A DNA stretch of 53,172 nucleotides from Streptomyces lichenis (GCF_023218175.1 NZ_JALPTH010000040.1:1-53172), one strand, 5' to 3'. Numbered from the stretch's first letter, positions 1 through 8,685 are shown. Program-made: numbers and translations. Notes: a model not told the origin generated them from the letters alone.

Positions 1-467
1 CGGGCACTTCCCTTCGGTACTTCGTGTTTCCAGCTTAGCAGATCCGTTTTCCGTTTCTGCTACCCGCTGGAGCGGGCTGCCGATTTCAGTTCCGGCGCTT
101 TTCGCGCTTTTCCCTTGCGGCGGTTCAAACCATATCAGCCTTTTGTCTTCCCGATGACCACCCCATCCGATCGACGTCCGGGCACACGGATGCCCCCGGA
201 GGTGTAGACCAGTGGTGTAGACCAGTTAGAGTTCTGGCTCGACAGGCGCTGTCGGCTCCGTCACGTACCCGTGGCGTGCCCAAGCAGGGGTACGACAGTA
301 CCGGCAGCCGGTAGTTGAGGCAAATCGTTTCCGGTGGTCCCTAGGCCCCGCCAACTCGGATCTTTCAGGCGGAACCGGGACTACCCATGACATACGCTTC
401 ACAGCAGTACGCCGCCGGGACAGGCAATGGCGGCGCCGACCGAATCTCCACCCCCTGGGAGGCCCCC
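1..467. other. Leader region upstream of crr
   Basis: No gene is seen here. The notable element is the tandem DasR-type box at 201-226, described separately. The sequence before about 130 is less GC-rich than the rest of the window (runs such as CCATATCAGCC), which fits a promoter or intergenic region. The crr ribosome-binding site (GGGAGG, about 457-462) lies just before the ATG at 468. An in-frame ATG at 387 would add 27 residues but has a poorer ribosome site and no counterpart in the usual 149-residue family length. Confidence 0.6.
198..226. promoter_or_regulatory. Tandem DasR-type dre boxes upstream of crr-ptsI
   Basis: AGTGGTGTAGACCAGT at 211-226 matches the known dre consensus A(C/G)TGGTCTAGACCA(G/C)T at 15 of 16 positions. 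The 13 bases GGTGTAGACCAGT occur twice in direct tandem (201-213 and 214-226), so a second, weaker box overlaps at 198-213. In Streptomyces coelicolor DasR, the GlcNAc-responsive GntR regulator, is known to act on PTS genes including crr-ptsI. That the same regulation holds here is inferred from this match and the position. Confidence 0.85.
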
Positions 468-917
468 ATGACCACCGTGACGTCGCCGCTGGCAGGCAAC
501 GCCATCGGACTCGCCGCCGTACCTGACCCGGTCTTCTCCGGGGCCATGGTCGGACCGGGCACCGCGATCGACCCCGTGCGCGAGCCCTCGGAGGCCGTGG
601 CTCCGGTGGACGGTGTCGTCGTCTCCCTCCACCCGCACGCCTTCGTCGTGGTGGACGACGAGGGGCACGGCGTCCTCACCCACCTCGGTATCGACACCGT
701 GCAGCTCAACGGCGAGGGCTTCGAGCTCCTGGTGAGCAAGGGCGACAACGTGACACGCGGCCAGGCGATCGTGCGGTGGAACCCGGCCGCCGTCGAGGAG
801 GCCGGCAAGTCCGCGATCTGCCCCGTGGTGGCGCTGGAGGCGACGGCCGGCTCCCTCGGCGGCCTGGTCGAGAAGGGCGACGTCAAGACGGGCGACCGCC
901 TCTTCGACTGGCAGTGA
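468..917 (+). CDS. crr: PTS system sugar-specific IIA component (IIA-Glc/Crr type)
   Basis: Cytosolic phosphocarrier of the phosphoenolpyruvate:sugar phosphotransferase system; it takes phosphate from HPr and passes it to membrane EIIB/C proteins. The 149-residue product has the single-domain IIA-Glc fold signature: APVDGVVVSLHPHAFVVV followed by THLGIDTVQLNGEGF. His72 is the expected phosphorylated residue and His57 its active-site partner. Length equals the Streptomyces Crr family. It is followed after 135 bases by ptsI, while no HPr gene is nearby, as is usual in Streptomyces where ptsH lies elsewhere. Expression is probably controlled from the dre boxes about 250 bases upstream. Confidence 0.96.
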   Translation: MTTVTSPLAGNAIGLAAVPDPVFSGAMVGPGTAIDPVREPSEAVAPVDGVVVSLHPHAFVVVDDEGHGVLTHLGIDTVQLNGEGFELLVSKGDNVTRGQAIVRWNPAAVEEAGKSAICPVVALEATAGSLGGLVEKGDVKTGDRLFDWQ

Positions 918-924
918 CGCCGCC

Positions 925-958
925 CCGCCGCTCCGGGGAGTAAGCAGAGGAGCGGCGG
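925..958 (+). terminator. Stem-loop between crr and ptsI
   Basis: CCGCCGCTCC (925-934) pairs perfectly with GGAGCGGCGG (949-958) around a 14-base loop. It lies directly after the crr stop codon and before ptsI, with no T-run. It could be a partial terminator or processing site that lowers ptsI relative to crr; the function is inferred. Confidence 0.45.
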
Positions 959-1052
959 TGGGTCGCCGTGGAACGGGCCTGCGGCGTGGGACACGGGCGT
1001 GACAGGACACAGCGGGGCGGCCGGGGCCGCCGTTGAATCGGAGACAGGTGTA

Positions 1053-2723
1053 ATGGAGACAACGCTTCGAGGCGTCGGTGTGAGCCACGGTGTGGCGATC
1101 GGCGAGGTTCGGCACATGGGCACGGCGGTCCTGGAGCCGCCCGCCAAGCAGATCGCGGCCGGAGAGGCCGAGCGCGAGCAGGGGCGCGCCCGCCAGGCCG
1201 TGGAGGCGGTGGCGGCCGATCTGATCGCGCGCGGCAACCTGGCCGGCGGCGAGGCGCAGCATGTGCTCGAAGCGCAGGCCATGATGGCGCAGGATCCCGA
1301 GCTGATGGCCGATGTGGAGCGTCGTATCGCGGTCGGGAGTACGGCGGAGCGCGGGGTGTACGACGCCTTCGCCGCGTACCGGGCGCTGCTGGCCGGGGCG
1401 GGCGAGTACCTGGCCGGCCGGGTCGCCGACCTGGACGATGTGCGCAACCGGATCGTGGCGCGGCTGCTGGGTGTGCCGATGCCGGGTGTGCCGGACAGCG
1501 ACGAGCCCTATGTACTGATCGCCCGTGACCTGGCTCCGGCGGACACGGCTCTGCTGGACCCTGCGCTGGTGCTCGGCTTCGTGACCGAGGAGGGCGGCCC
1601 GACCAGCCACAGCGCGATCCTGGCACGGGCGCTCGGGGTGCCGGCCGTGGTGGCGCTGCCGGGCGCCGGCGAGCTGGCCGAGGGCACCGTGGTCGCGGTG
1701 GACGGCAGCACGGGTGAGGTCTTCGTGGAGCCGGGCGAGGAGCGCCGAGCGGCCCTGGAGCAGTCGGCGGCCGAGCGCAAGGCCGCGCTGACGGCGACGA
1801 CCGGGCCGGGGGCGACCTCGGACGGGCACAGGGTGCCGCTGCTGGCGAACGTGGGCGGTCCGGCGGATGTCGCCGCCGCGGTGGAGGCGGGCGCCGAGGG
1901 TGTGGGGCTGTTCCGCACCGAGTTCCTCTTCCTGGACGACTCCTCGCAGGCCCCGTCGGAGGCCAAGCAGATCGAGGCGTACCGCGCGGTGCTGGAGGCC
2001 TTCTCGGAGAGCCGGGTGGTGGTGCGGGTGCTGGACGCCGGGGCGGACAAGCCGCTGGACTTCCTGACGCCGGCGGACGAGCCGAACCCGGCGCTGGGTG
2101 TGCGGGGTCTGCGCTCGCTGCTGGACCACCCGGAGGTGCTGCGCACCCAGCTGACGGCGCTGTCCAAGGCGGCCGAGGGCCTTCCGGTGTTCCTGGAGGT
2201 CATGGCCCCGATGGTGGCGGACCGCACGGACGCCCGGGCGTTCGCGGAGGCCTGCCGGGAGGCGGGTCTGACGGCGAAGTTCGGTGCGATGGTGGAGATT
2301 CCGTCGGCGGCGCTGCGGGCGCGGTCGATCCTCCAGGAGGTGGAGTTCCTGTCGCTGGGCACCAACGACCTGGCGCAGTACACCTTCGCGGCGGACCGGC
2401 AGGTCGGCGCGGTGTCCCGATTGCAGGACCCGTGGCAGCCCGCGCTGCTCGACCTGGTCGCGGCGTCCGCGGAGGCGGCCCGGGCCGAGGGCAAGAGCTG
2501 CGGGGTGTGCGGCGAGGCCGCGTCCGATCCGCTGCTGGCGTGTGTGCTGACGGGTCTGGGTGTCACCTCCCTGTCGATGGGTGCGGCGTCGATTCCGTAT
2601 GTGCGGGCGACGCTGGCGAAGCACACGCTCGCCCAGTGCGAGCGGGCCGCCGCCGCAGCGCGGGCCGCGGACTCCGCCGAGGAGGCGCGGCTGGCCGCGC
2701 AGGCGGTGCTCTCCGGCGAGTAG
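1053..2723 (+). CDS. ptsI: PTS enzyme I (phosphoenolpyruvate-protein phosphotransferase)
   Basis: First enzyme of the PTS; it autophosphorylates from phosphoenolpyruvate and donates to HPr. The 556-residue product shows the N-terminal HPr-binding/phosphohistidine domain with GGPTSHSAI (catalytic His186) and a C-terminal PEP-utilising TIM barrel with the motifs GVGLFRTEF, MVEIPSAAL, LGTNDLAQYTFAADR and GVCGEAA (the catalytic Cys lies in the last). The start at 1053 gives the standard Streptomyces length; a frame upstream at 999 has no ribosome site. It is probably co-transcribed with crr. Confidence 0.96.
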   Translation: METTLRGVGVSHGVAIGEVRHMGTAVLEPPAKQIAAGEAEREQGRARQAVEAVAADLIARGNLAGGEAQHVLEAQAMMAQDPELMADVERRIAVGSTAERGVYDAFAAYRALLAGAGEYLAGRVADLDDVRNRIVARLLGVPMPGVPDSDEPYVLIARDLAPADTALLDPALVLGFVTEEGGPTSHSAILARALGVPAVVALPGAGELAEGTVVAVDGSTGEVFVEPGEERRAALEQSAAERKAALTATTGPGATSDGHRVPLLANVGGPADVAAAVEAGAEGVGLFRTEFLFLDDSSQAPSEAKQIEAYRAVLEAFSESRVVVRVLDAGADKPLDFLTPADEPNPALGVRGLRSLLDHPEVLRTQLTALSKAAEGLPVFLEVMAPMVADRTDARAFAEACREAGLTAKFGAMVEIPSAALRARSILQEVEFLSLGTNDLAQYTFAADRQVGAVSRLQDPWQPALLDLVAASAEAARAEGKSCGVCGEAASDPLLACVLTGLGVTSLSMGAASIPYVRATLAKHTLAQCERAAAAARAADSAEEARLAAQAVLSGE

Positions 2724-2746
2724 CCGGGTGAGGCCGCCTGCCGGGG

Positions 2747-2773
2747 CCGCTGCCGACGGCAGGTCGGCAGCGG
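2747..2773 (+). terminator. Terminator-like hairpin after ptsI
   Basis: CCGCTGCCGA and TCGGCAGCGG form a 10-base perfect stem around the 7-base loop CGGCAGG, 23 bases after the ptsI stop. There is no U-tract, which is common for Streptomyces terminators. The next gene is on the opposite strand, so it would also end that transcript. Confidence 0.6.
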
Positions 2774-2859
2774 ATCGGTATGAGGGTGATGAGGGGCTCT
2801 TCCGCGGGTGCGGGAGGGCCCCTCGGCCGTGCCGCTGCGGGGAAGCGGCGCCGGGTGGG

Positions 2860-3762
2860 TCAGGGGTGGGCGGGCCAGGGGTCGTCGGGGATCACCGGGA
2901 ATCCGGGCCGGTAGTCGACGGATGACTCGGGTGGGATGGGTTCACCGGTGTCGGCGTCGGTGCAGTAGGCGTTGAACACCTCGGCGGCGGTGAGGGGGTG
3001 AAGCGTCCCGCGGTCGAGCCGCCAGCCGTGGACGCGGTCGGGTTGCTCCGGGGTGCTGGTGCGCAGGACGACCCCGCCGGCGATCTCCAGGGCGATGCCG
3101 ACGGCGAGGACGGCGGTGAAGCGGGCACCTTCGGCGGTGTCGTGGGCGGGTGGGCCGGCCGGTGGGTGCTCGGTGTGCAGGGCGGCGAGGAGTTGTTCGT
3201 CGGCGGGGACGCTGCAGACGAGGTGGTGGACGCCCGGGCCCGCCCCGTCGAGGAGGAGTCCCAGGAGCCGGCCGGCCTGGTCGAAGGCGGCGTCTCCGAT
3301 GTCCTGGCCGCAGTCGGCGCAGGTGCCGAGGCCGGTGAGCAGGGTGGTGGCGTACTCCCAGGTGGCGCGGCGGACGGCGGTGTCGACGAGGAGGGGGACG
3401 AGCCGGTCCATGGGCTGGCCGGTGTAGGGGATGTGCGGTCCGGTGGCGGCGAGTTGCGCGGTGTAGCGGCTGCGGCCGGTGGCGGTGTCCGGGTCGAGTC
3501 CGGCGCGTGCGCAGTAGTCGGCGTAGTCCTCGGGGTCGAAGAGGGCGACGGTGGTGTGCCCGCCGCGGGCGGCGAGGTGCTGGAGCAGGCGCTCGATCTG
3601 CCGCAGGTAGCTCTGGTGGTCGCGGAAGACGAAGGTGCGGTAGCGGCGCATCGCGTCGAAGTCCGCGGGGTCGGTGAGGAGGCCGACGGTGGTCGAGACC
3701 TCACGGTGGAGCGCCTTGCGCTGGGCGGTGGTGGTGCGGTCGGTGCGGTCGGTGTGTGCCAT
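2860..3762 (-). CDS. Conserved-looking protein of unknown function (300 aa)
   Basis: I do not recognise this family. The start at 3762 has a strong ribosome site (AAGGGGG, about 8 bases before the ATG). The product is soluble, acidic, helix-rich and without a signal peptide. It has one Cys-x2-Cys pair (Cys148, Cys151, in TCADCGQDIG), which could be half of a metal site or redox pair. The C-terminal part (VHGWRLDRGTLHPLTAAEVFNAYC) reads like a folded domain and codon use is typical, so it looks like a genuine gene. It is transcribed away from the acetoacetyl-CoA synthetase gene terminator and converges on ptsI. Confidence 0.75.
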   Translation of the reverse strand: MAHTDRTDRTTTAQRKALHREVSTTVGLLTDPADFDAMRRYRTFVFRDHQSYLRQIERLLQHLAARGGHTTVALFDPEDYADYCARAGLDPDTATGRSRYTAQLAATGPHIPYTGQPMDRLVPLLVDTAVRRATWEYATTLLTGLGTCADCGQDIGDAAFDQAGRLLGLLLDGAGPGVHHLVCSVPADEQLLAALHTEHPPAGPPAHDTAEGARFTAVLAVGIALEIAGGVVLRTSTPEQPDRVHGWRLDRGTLHPLTAAEVFNAYCTDADTGEPIPPESSVDYRPGFPVIPDDPWPAHP

Positions 3763-3843
3763 GGTTCCCCCTTGTTCCACTCTGATTACGGAGAGTAGTT
3801 GGAGGGTCTGACAACGGGGTGCGGCGTACGGAGGCGGGGACGG

Positions 3844-3890
3844 CCGCGCCGGCTCCCCGGTGGTGTGGTGGTGTCGGGGAGCCGGCGCGG
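3844..3890 (-). terminator. Strong terminator hairpin after the acetoacetyl-CoA synthetase gene
   Basis: CCGCGCCGGCTCCCCG (3844-3859) and CGGGGAGCCGGCGCGG (3875-3890) form a perfect 16-base stem with a 15-base loop. It begins 16 bases downstream of the minus-strand stop codon at 3906, and lies upstream of the next minus-strand gene. Confidence 0.75.
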
Positions 3891-3905
3891 GTGGGGCGGC
3901 GGAGG

Positions 3906-5891
3906 TCAGGCGGTGCGCTGGGCGCGCTCGCGGGCCAGGTTCTCGTAGAAGCGGAGCAGGTCGAGGTTGTCGACGGAGCCGGGGTTGACGGCCTTGGTGA
4001 GGTCGGTGCCCTGGAGGAGGCGCTTGACCGGGACCTCGATGCGCTTGCCGGTGAGGGTGTGCGGGACGCCGGGGACCGCGATGATCTCGTCCGGGACGTG
4101 GCGCGGGGAGAGTTCGGCGCGGATGGTCTGCTTGATGCGGCCGATCAGCTCGTCGTCGAGGGTGGCGCCTTCGGCGAGGTGGACGAAGAGCGGCATCCAG
4201 TAGCCGCCGCCGGGCTCCTCCAGGCCGATGACCAGGGACTCGCGGATCTCCGGGAGCCGTTCGACGGCCTCGTAGATGTCGGCGCTGCCCATGCGCACGC
4301 CCTGGCGGTTGAGGGTGGAGTCGGAGCGGCCGTGGATGACGACGGAGCCGCGGTCGGTGAGGGTGATCCAGTCGCCGTGCCGCCAGACGCCGGGGTACAT
4401 GTCGAAGTAGCTGTCGTGGTAGCGGCTGCCGTCGGGGTCGTTCCAGAACCGGATCGGCATCGAGGGCATGGGGTTGGTGACGACGAGTTCGCCGACCTCG
4501 CCGGTGACGGGCTTGCCCTCGGGGTCCCAGGCCTGGAGGTCGGTGCCCAGACAGGCGGCCTGGAGTTCGCCGATGTGCACGGGGAGGGTGGGGACGGCTC
4601 CGGCGAAGCAGCTGCACACATCGGTGCCGCCGCTGACGGAGGCGATCCACAGGTCGTCGGCGACCTCGTCGTGGAGCCACTGGAAGCCGTCGGGCGGCAG
4701 GGGCGAGCCGGTGGTGGCGACGCAGGCGATGCGGGAGAGGTCGAAGCCGCGGGCGGGGTGCACTCCGGCCTTGCGGCAGGCCATGACGTACGCGGCGGAG
4801 GTGCCGTACAGGGTGGCGCCGGTCAGTTCGGCGACCCGCCACTGGGCGCCGGTGTCGGGGTAGCCGGGGCTGCCGTCGTAGAGGACCACGGTGGTGCCGG
4901 TGAGCAGGCCGGAGACGAGGAAGTTCCACATCATCCAGCCGGTGGAGGTGTACCAGAAGAAGCGGTCCTCCGGGCCGAGGTCGCAGTGCAGGGCGAGCTG
5001 CTTGACGTGTTCCAGCAGGATGCCGCCCTGGGACTGGACGATCGCCTTGGGCAGCCCGGTGGTGCCGGAGGAGTAGAGGACCCACAGGGGGTGGTCGAAG
5101 GGGACCTGCTCGAAGACCGGTTCGTCGTCGCCGGCGGTCAGGGCGGACCAGTCGAGGGCGCCGTCGGGGGTGGCGGTCCCGAGCAGCGGGATGTGAACGA
5201 CGGCACGCAGGGTGGGCAGTTCGCGGCGGAGTTCGGCGACGGTGTCGCGGCGGTCGTGCTCCTTGCCGCCGTAGCGATAGCCGTCCACGGTGAACAGCAC
5301 GACGGGCTCGACCTGCTGGAAGCGGTCCAGGACGCTGCGGGCGCCGAAGTCGGGGGCGCAGGAGGTCCATACGGCGCCGACGGCGGCGGTGGCCAGCAGC
5401 GCGGTGGCGGCCTCGGGGATGTTGGGCAGATAGCCGCTGATCCGGTCGCCGGGGCGTACGCCGAGGGCGCGCAGTCGCGCCGCGAGCGACCCCACCTGGC
5501 GGCGCAGCTCGGCCCAGGCGATGGGGGTGACCTCGTGGGTCTCGTCCACGTAGAGGAGGGCGGGCGCGTCGGGGCGGTCGGCGGCGTGGCGCAGGGCGTG
5601 CTCGGCGTAGTTGAGGGTGGCGCCGGGGAACCACTGGGCGCCGGGCATGGTCCGGTCGCCGAGGACCCGCTCGGGGGGCGTGCTGAAGCGGATGCCGGCC
5701 CAGTCGGCGAGTGCCTGCCAGAAGGTGTCCAGGTGCTCGACCGACCAGCGGTGCAGCGCGGGGTAGCCGCCCTCGGCCGGAGCGCCGTGGCGGGCGGCCG
5801 CCCAGTCCTGGAACCGGGTGACCGCGGCGGCGGCGATCCGCTCCTGGTCCGGCTGCCAGAGCGGCTTGGGCTGGGCGTGCTCAGTGGTCAT
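3906..5891 (-). CDS. aacS: Acetoacetyl-CoA synthetase (acyl-activating AMP-binding enzyme)
   Basis: Adenylate-forming enzyme converting acetoacetate, ATP and CoA to acetoacetyl-CoA, feeding ketone-body use or polyketide/isoprenoid precursor supply. The product has 661 residues, the normal size for the acetyl/acetoacetyl-CoA synthetase group. It shows the N-terminal synthetase domain (PGAQWFPGATLNYAEHAL), the AMP-binding P-loop YSSGTTGLPKAI (Tyr273 onward), the adenylate-binding stretch SGGTDVCSCF and the hinge/C-terminal catalytic Lys region HTLTGKRIEVPVKRLL. The SGGTDVCS motif and the C-terminal RIEVPVK fit acetoacetyl-CoA rather than acetyl-CoA synthetase. AGGGAG precedes the ATG. It appears monocistronic, ending at a strong hairpin. 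Confidence 0.92.
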   Translation of the reverse strand: MTTEHAQPKPLWQPDQERIAAAAVTRFQDWAAARHGAPAEGGYPALHRWSVEHLDTFWQALADWAGIRFSTPPERVLGDRTMPGAQWFPGATLNYAEHALRHAADRPDAPALLYVDETHEVTPIAWAELRRQVGSLAARLRALGVRPGDRISGYLPNIPEAATALLATAAVGAVWTSCAPDFGARSVLDRFQQVEPVVLFTVDGYRYGGKEHDRRDTVAELRRELPTLRAVVHIPLLGTATPDGALDWSALTAGDDEPVFEQVPFDHPLWVLYSSGTTGLPKAIVQSQGGILLEHVKQLALHCDLGPEDRFFWYTSTGWMMWNFLVSGLLTGTTVVLYDGSPGYPDTGAQWRVAELTGATLYGTSAAYVMACRKAGVHPARGFDLSRIACVATTGSPLPPDGFQWLHDEVADDLWIASVSGGTDVCSCFAGAVPTLPVHIGELQAACLGTDLQAWDPEGKPVTGEVGELVVTNPMPSMPIRFWNDPDGSRYHDSYFDMYPGVWRHGDWITLTDRGSVVIHGRSDSTLNRQGVRMGSADIYEAVERLPEIRESLVIGLEEPGGGYWMPLFVHLAEGATLDDELIGRIKQTIRAELSPRHVPDEIIAVPGVPHTLTGKRIEVPVKRLLQGTDLTKAVNPGSVDNLDLLRFYENLARERAQRTA

Positions 5892-6185
5892 GGGGCTGCT
5901 CCCTGGCCGTGCGTACGGCGTCGGCGGTCCGTGCGGTAGCGGTCCTGGCGGTACGCGGTGTGCGGTGTCGTCCCGGTGGTGCGGGGGGTGTGCGGGTGGG
6001 GCGCGCGCCGTCGCGGGGGTGGGTGCGGGACGCGGCTGACTGGGACGATGCCATGTGATCGTCCCCCGCACCAGGGCTGCCGGTGGGTGGCGGGTGGGCC
6101 GGTGGGGACCGGAGCCGACCGGGACTGTCAGTGGTGCGCTGCATGATGGGGAGCGTCCTGGTGGTGTGTGAGAGGGGGGTGGCCT

Positions 6186-6698
6186 GTGCTGCTGCGTGAT
6201 GTGGTGCCGGGCGATGTCGACGCCTACGTCCGGATGCGCTGCGATCCGGTCATGATGGCGTGCCTGGGCGGGCCGCTGCCGGCCGAGGAGATGGCGGAGA
6301 AGGTCCGGCGGGACGCCCGGGACGCCGCGGCGGACCGGTCGTGGATCAAGATGATCGTCCCGGACCCGGCGGTGCCGGAGGTGGTGGCGGGGCAGGTGAC
6401 CATCTGGTCGCACGACGACGGGGAGGAGGGCCCGCTCTCCGAGGCGGGGTGGATGGTCCTGCCGGAGTACCAGGGGCGCGGTGTGGCGAAGCGGGCCGTG
6501 CGGGCGCTGCTGCAGCGGGCGCACAAGGACGGCCGCTGGGGGGTGGTGCACGCGTTCCCCGCGACGGACAACGGGGCGTCGAACGGGATATGCCGGTCCG
6601 TCGGCTTCCGTCTGCTCGGTGAGGTCGAGGTGGACTTCCGGGACCGGAAGCTGCGGAGCAACCACTGGGCGATCGACCCGGGCGCCGACCTGGGCTGA
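6186..6698 (+). CDS. GNAT-family N-acetyltransferase
   Basis: Acetyl-CoA-dependent acetyltransferase of unknown substrate. The 170-residue product begins LLRDVVPGDVDAYVRMRCDP and contains the acetyl-CoA-binding motif of the GNAT fold, GWMVLPEYQGRGVAKRAVRALL, then a NGASNGICRSVGFRLLGEVEV strand-helix typical of the RimJ/RimL subgroup. Start chosen as GTG 6186, six bases after the AGAGGGGGG ribosome site; a GTG at 6168 would place that site inside the gene. It converges with the Nudix gene, 31 bases apart. Confidence 0.85.
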   Translation: MLLRDVVPGDVDAYVRMRCDPVMMACLGGPLPAEEMAEKVRRDARDAAADRSWIKMIVPDPAVPEVVAGQVTIWSHDDGEEGPLSEAGWMVLPEYQGRGVAKRAVRALLQRAHKDGRWGVVHAFPATDNGASNGICRSVGFRLLGEVEVDFRDRKLRSNHWAIDPGADLG

Positions 6699-6729
6699 CG
6701 GCCCGCGCCCGGGTCCGCGCCGGGGGCGG

Positions 6730-7320
6730 TCAGGGCCTGGCGTACCGGCCGGCGAAGTAGCGGGCCACCGCCTCGGTGTGCAGGGGGAAGGCGAGTTCGG
6801 CGGGTGTGTACAGGAGGTGGTGGCCGGTGGTCTCGTCGGTGGGCGCGGAGGGCGGCAGCGCGGCGGCCGGGCGCTCGGGGAGCAGGCCGAAGACCAGCAG
6901 ATGGCCGCCGGGGGAGCTCAGGGCGTCGGCGAGCCGCACCTCCCCCGCGTCCGCCTCGATACCGGTCTCCTCCCGCAGTTCCCGTACGACGGCGTCCCGC
7001 CAGTCCTCCGCCTGGTCGATGAAGCCGCCGGGCAGGGCGATGCCCCCGAGGGCCGGTTCGATGGTCCGGGTGATGACCACCAGCCCGGTGCCGTCCGGTC
7101 CGGTGGCCGGGAGCAGGGCGATGGCGACCGGCAGCGGGTTGCGGTAGGCGGCCGCGCCGCAGCGGGGGCAGATCCGGGGCCAGCCCGCGCCGGGTGCGTA
7201 GGGTGCGCCGCAGTGCGAGCAGTGCGAGTCCTTGGCGCCCACCCGGGTGCGATCGGATGCCTGGTCGGCGACCTGGTCGGCGGGGCGGGCGGTGGGCGGC
7301 TGTGCCGCGGTGTCCGTCAT
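6730..7320 (-). CDS. Nudix hydrolase with N-terminal zinc ribbon
   Basis: Hydrolase of nucleoside-diphosphate-linked compounds; the true substrate cannot be told. The 196-residue product has a four-Cys zinc ribbon (Cys34, Cys37, Cys51, Cys54), then a complete Nudix box from Gly99 to Ile121 (G-x5-E-x7-RELREETGI). The zinc ribbon resembles the one in NudC-type NADH/NAD-capped RNA pyrophosphatases, but the protein is too short for a full NudC. It lies divergent from the VanX-type dipeptidase gene with only about 46 bases between the two starts, so the two probably share a promoter region. Confidence 0.9.
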   Translation of the reverse strand: MTDTAAQPPTARPADQVADQASDRTRVGAKDSHCSHCGAPYAPGAGWPRICPRCGAAAYRNPLPVAIALLPATGPDGTGLVVITRTIEPALGGIALPGGFIDQAEDWRDAVVRELREETGIEADAGEVRLADALSSPGGHLLVFGLLPERPAAALPPSAPTDETTGHHLLYTPAELAFPLHTEAVARYFAGRYARP

Positions 7321-7366
7321 CCGCCGGACTGTATCGCCACGGGGCTGTAGCGCTCAGGGAGAGGTG

Positions 7367-8227
7367 GTGGGTGTGGGACGGCTGTGGGGCAGTCGACGCG
7401 GGCTGGTGGCGGGTGCCGCGGTGCTGGCGGTGTCGGTGCTCGCGCCGGCGGGGGCCCTCGGGGCGGAGGCCGGGGCCGGTACGGGGGTGGGGCCGCGTAC
7501 CGAGATCGGGCACCGGGCGGAGGCCGCGCCGGACGGGTTCACCGCGCTGCGGGCGGTGGATCCGACGGTCCGGCAGGACATCCGGTACGCCGGATCGCAC
7601 TCCTTCGTGGGCGCTCCGGTGGACGGCTACCGGCGGCCGGTCTGCCTGCTGACCCGGCCCGCCGCGCAGGCGCTGCGCGGGGCGCAGCGGAGGCTGCTGC
7701 GGGCGGGCTACTCGCTGAAGGTGTACGACTGCTACCGGCCGCAGCGGGCCGTGGACCACTTCGTCCGGTGGGCGAGGGACCCGGCGGACCAGCGGACCAA
7801 GGGGGAGTTCTACCCGCGGGTGGCGAAGTCCCGTCTGTTCGCGGACGGGTACATCGCCGAGCGGTCCGGCCACAGCCGCGGCTCCACGGTGGACGTGACC
7901 CTGGTGCGGCTGCCCGCCGCCCGGCCCGGACCACCGGTGCCGGGCAAGCCCGGGGCGCCCTGTCACGCGCCGGTCGGGGAGCGGGCGCCGGACGGTTCGG
8001 TGGACATGGGCACCGCCTTCGACTGCTTCGACCCGCTGTCCCGGACGGCCGATCCACGCATCGGCCCGGTGCAGCGGGCGAACCGCCGGCTGCTGGTGGA
8101 GGCGCTGGAGGCGCAGGGGTTCGTCAACCTGCCCCAGGAGTGGTGGCACTTCACCTTCGCGCCGGAGCCCTACCCGGGGACCGTCTTCGACTTCCCGGTG
8201 TCCGAGCGCTCCCTGCGGAGGCGGTGA
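7367..8227 (+). CDS. Exported VanX/DdpX-type D-Ala-D-Ala dipeptidase
   Basis: Zinc peptidase of family M15D, expected to cleave D-alanyl-D-alanine or similar dipeptides during cell-wall turnover. The 286-residue product opens with a Sec-type signal (Arg-rich start, then hydrophobic GLVAGAAVLAVSVLAPAGA). The catalytic zinc motif SGHSRGSTVDVTL supplies His and Asp, and EWWHF supplies the catalytic Glu and third ligand His. The signal peptide separates it from cytosolic VanX of resistance clusters, and no vanHA genes are near, so a housekeeping wall role is more likely. GTG starts at 7364, 7367 and 7373 are possible; 7367 has the best spacing from AGGGAG. Confidence 0.88.
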   Translation: MGVGRLWGSRRGLVAGAAVLAVSVLAPAGALGAEAGAGTGVGPRTEIGHRAEAAPDGFTALRAVDPTVRQDIRYAGSHSFVGAPVDGYRRPVCLLTRPAAQALRGAQRRLLRAGYSLKVYDCYRPQRAVDHFVRWARDPADQRTKGEFYPRVAKSRLFADGYIAERSGHSRGSTVDVTLVRLPAARPGPPVPGKPGAPCHAPVGERAPDGSVDMGTAFDCFDPLSRTADPRIGPVQRANRRLLVEALEAQGFVNLPQEWWHFTFAPEPYPGTVFDFPVSERSLRRR

Positions 8228-8260
8228 GGGGCTACGGTCGGCCGCATGGAGGAACAGCGA

Positions 8261-8623
8261 ATGGAGCAACAGCGGCGGGAACAGCGACCGTTCGCCTCGT
8301 ACGAGGAGTTCTGGCCGTACTACGTGGCGATGCACTCCCGGGCGGCGACGCGGTGGGTGCATCTGGCAGGGACCCTGACGGGTCTGGCGGTCAGCGCCTA
8401 CGGGCTGGCGCGCGGACGGCCCCGGTATCTGGCGGCGCTGCCGCTGATCGGGTACGGCACGGCCTGGCCGGCGCACTTCCTGATCGAGGGCAACAACCCG
8501 GCCACCTTCGGGCACCCGGCCTGGTCGCTGCGGGGTGACGCGCAGATGATCCGGATGATGCTGACGGGGCGGGACGGCGAGCTGGCCGAGACCGCGGCCA
8601 AGTGGCTGGCGGAGAACGGCTGA
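8261..8623 (+). CDS. DUF962/Mpo1-like small membrane protein
   Basis: The 120-residue product shows the DUF962 pattern: SYEEFWPYYVAMHSRAATRWVHLAGT followed by hydrophobic segments and an EGNNPATFGHPAWSLRGD block. The yeast relative Mpo1 is an iron-dependent dioxygenase acting on 2-hydroxy fatty acids; the His residues here (in AMHSRA, WVHLAG and FGHPAW) are in keeping with metal binding, but activity is not proven for bacterial members. Start 8261 is preferred because GGAGG lies 8 bases before it; ATG 8246 has no ribosome site. Confidence 0.8.
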   Translation: MEQQRREQRPFASYEEFWPYYVAMHSRAATRWVHLAGTLTGLAVSAYGLARGRPRYLAALPLIGYGTAWPAHFLIEGNNPATFGHPAWSLRGDAQMIRMMLTGRDGELAETAAKWLAENG

Positions 8624-8647
8624 CCGGAGCGGAGGGGGCACCGCGGC

Positions 8648-8682
8648 CGGCCCCCGGCACCCCTCCTGGGGCGCGGGGGCCG
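8648..8682. terminator. Bidirectional terminator between the DUF962 gene and cvnD
   Basis: CGGCCCCCG (8648-8656) pairs with CGGGGGCCG (8674-8682); inside the loop CCCC-TCCT-GGGG forms a second stem. It sits between two convergent genes and would serve both. Confidence 0.7.
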
Positions 8683-8685
8683 CTG

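Noticed and set aside
5892..6185. Possible small gene between the acetoacetyl-CoA synthetase and GNAT genes.
   Set aside because: Frames on both strands give Pro/Arg/Thr-rich products with no ribosome site or conserved look; taken as intergenic.
7367..8227. Vancomycin-resistance cluster member (vanX).
   Set aside because: The protein has a signal peptide and no vanH, vanA or vanRS genes are near.
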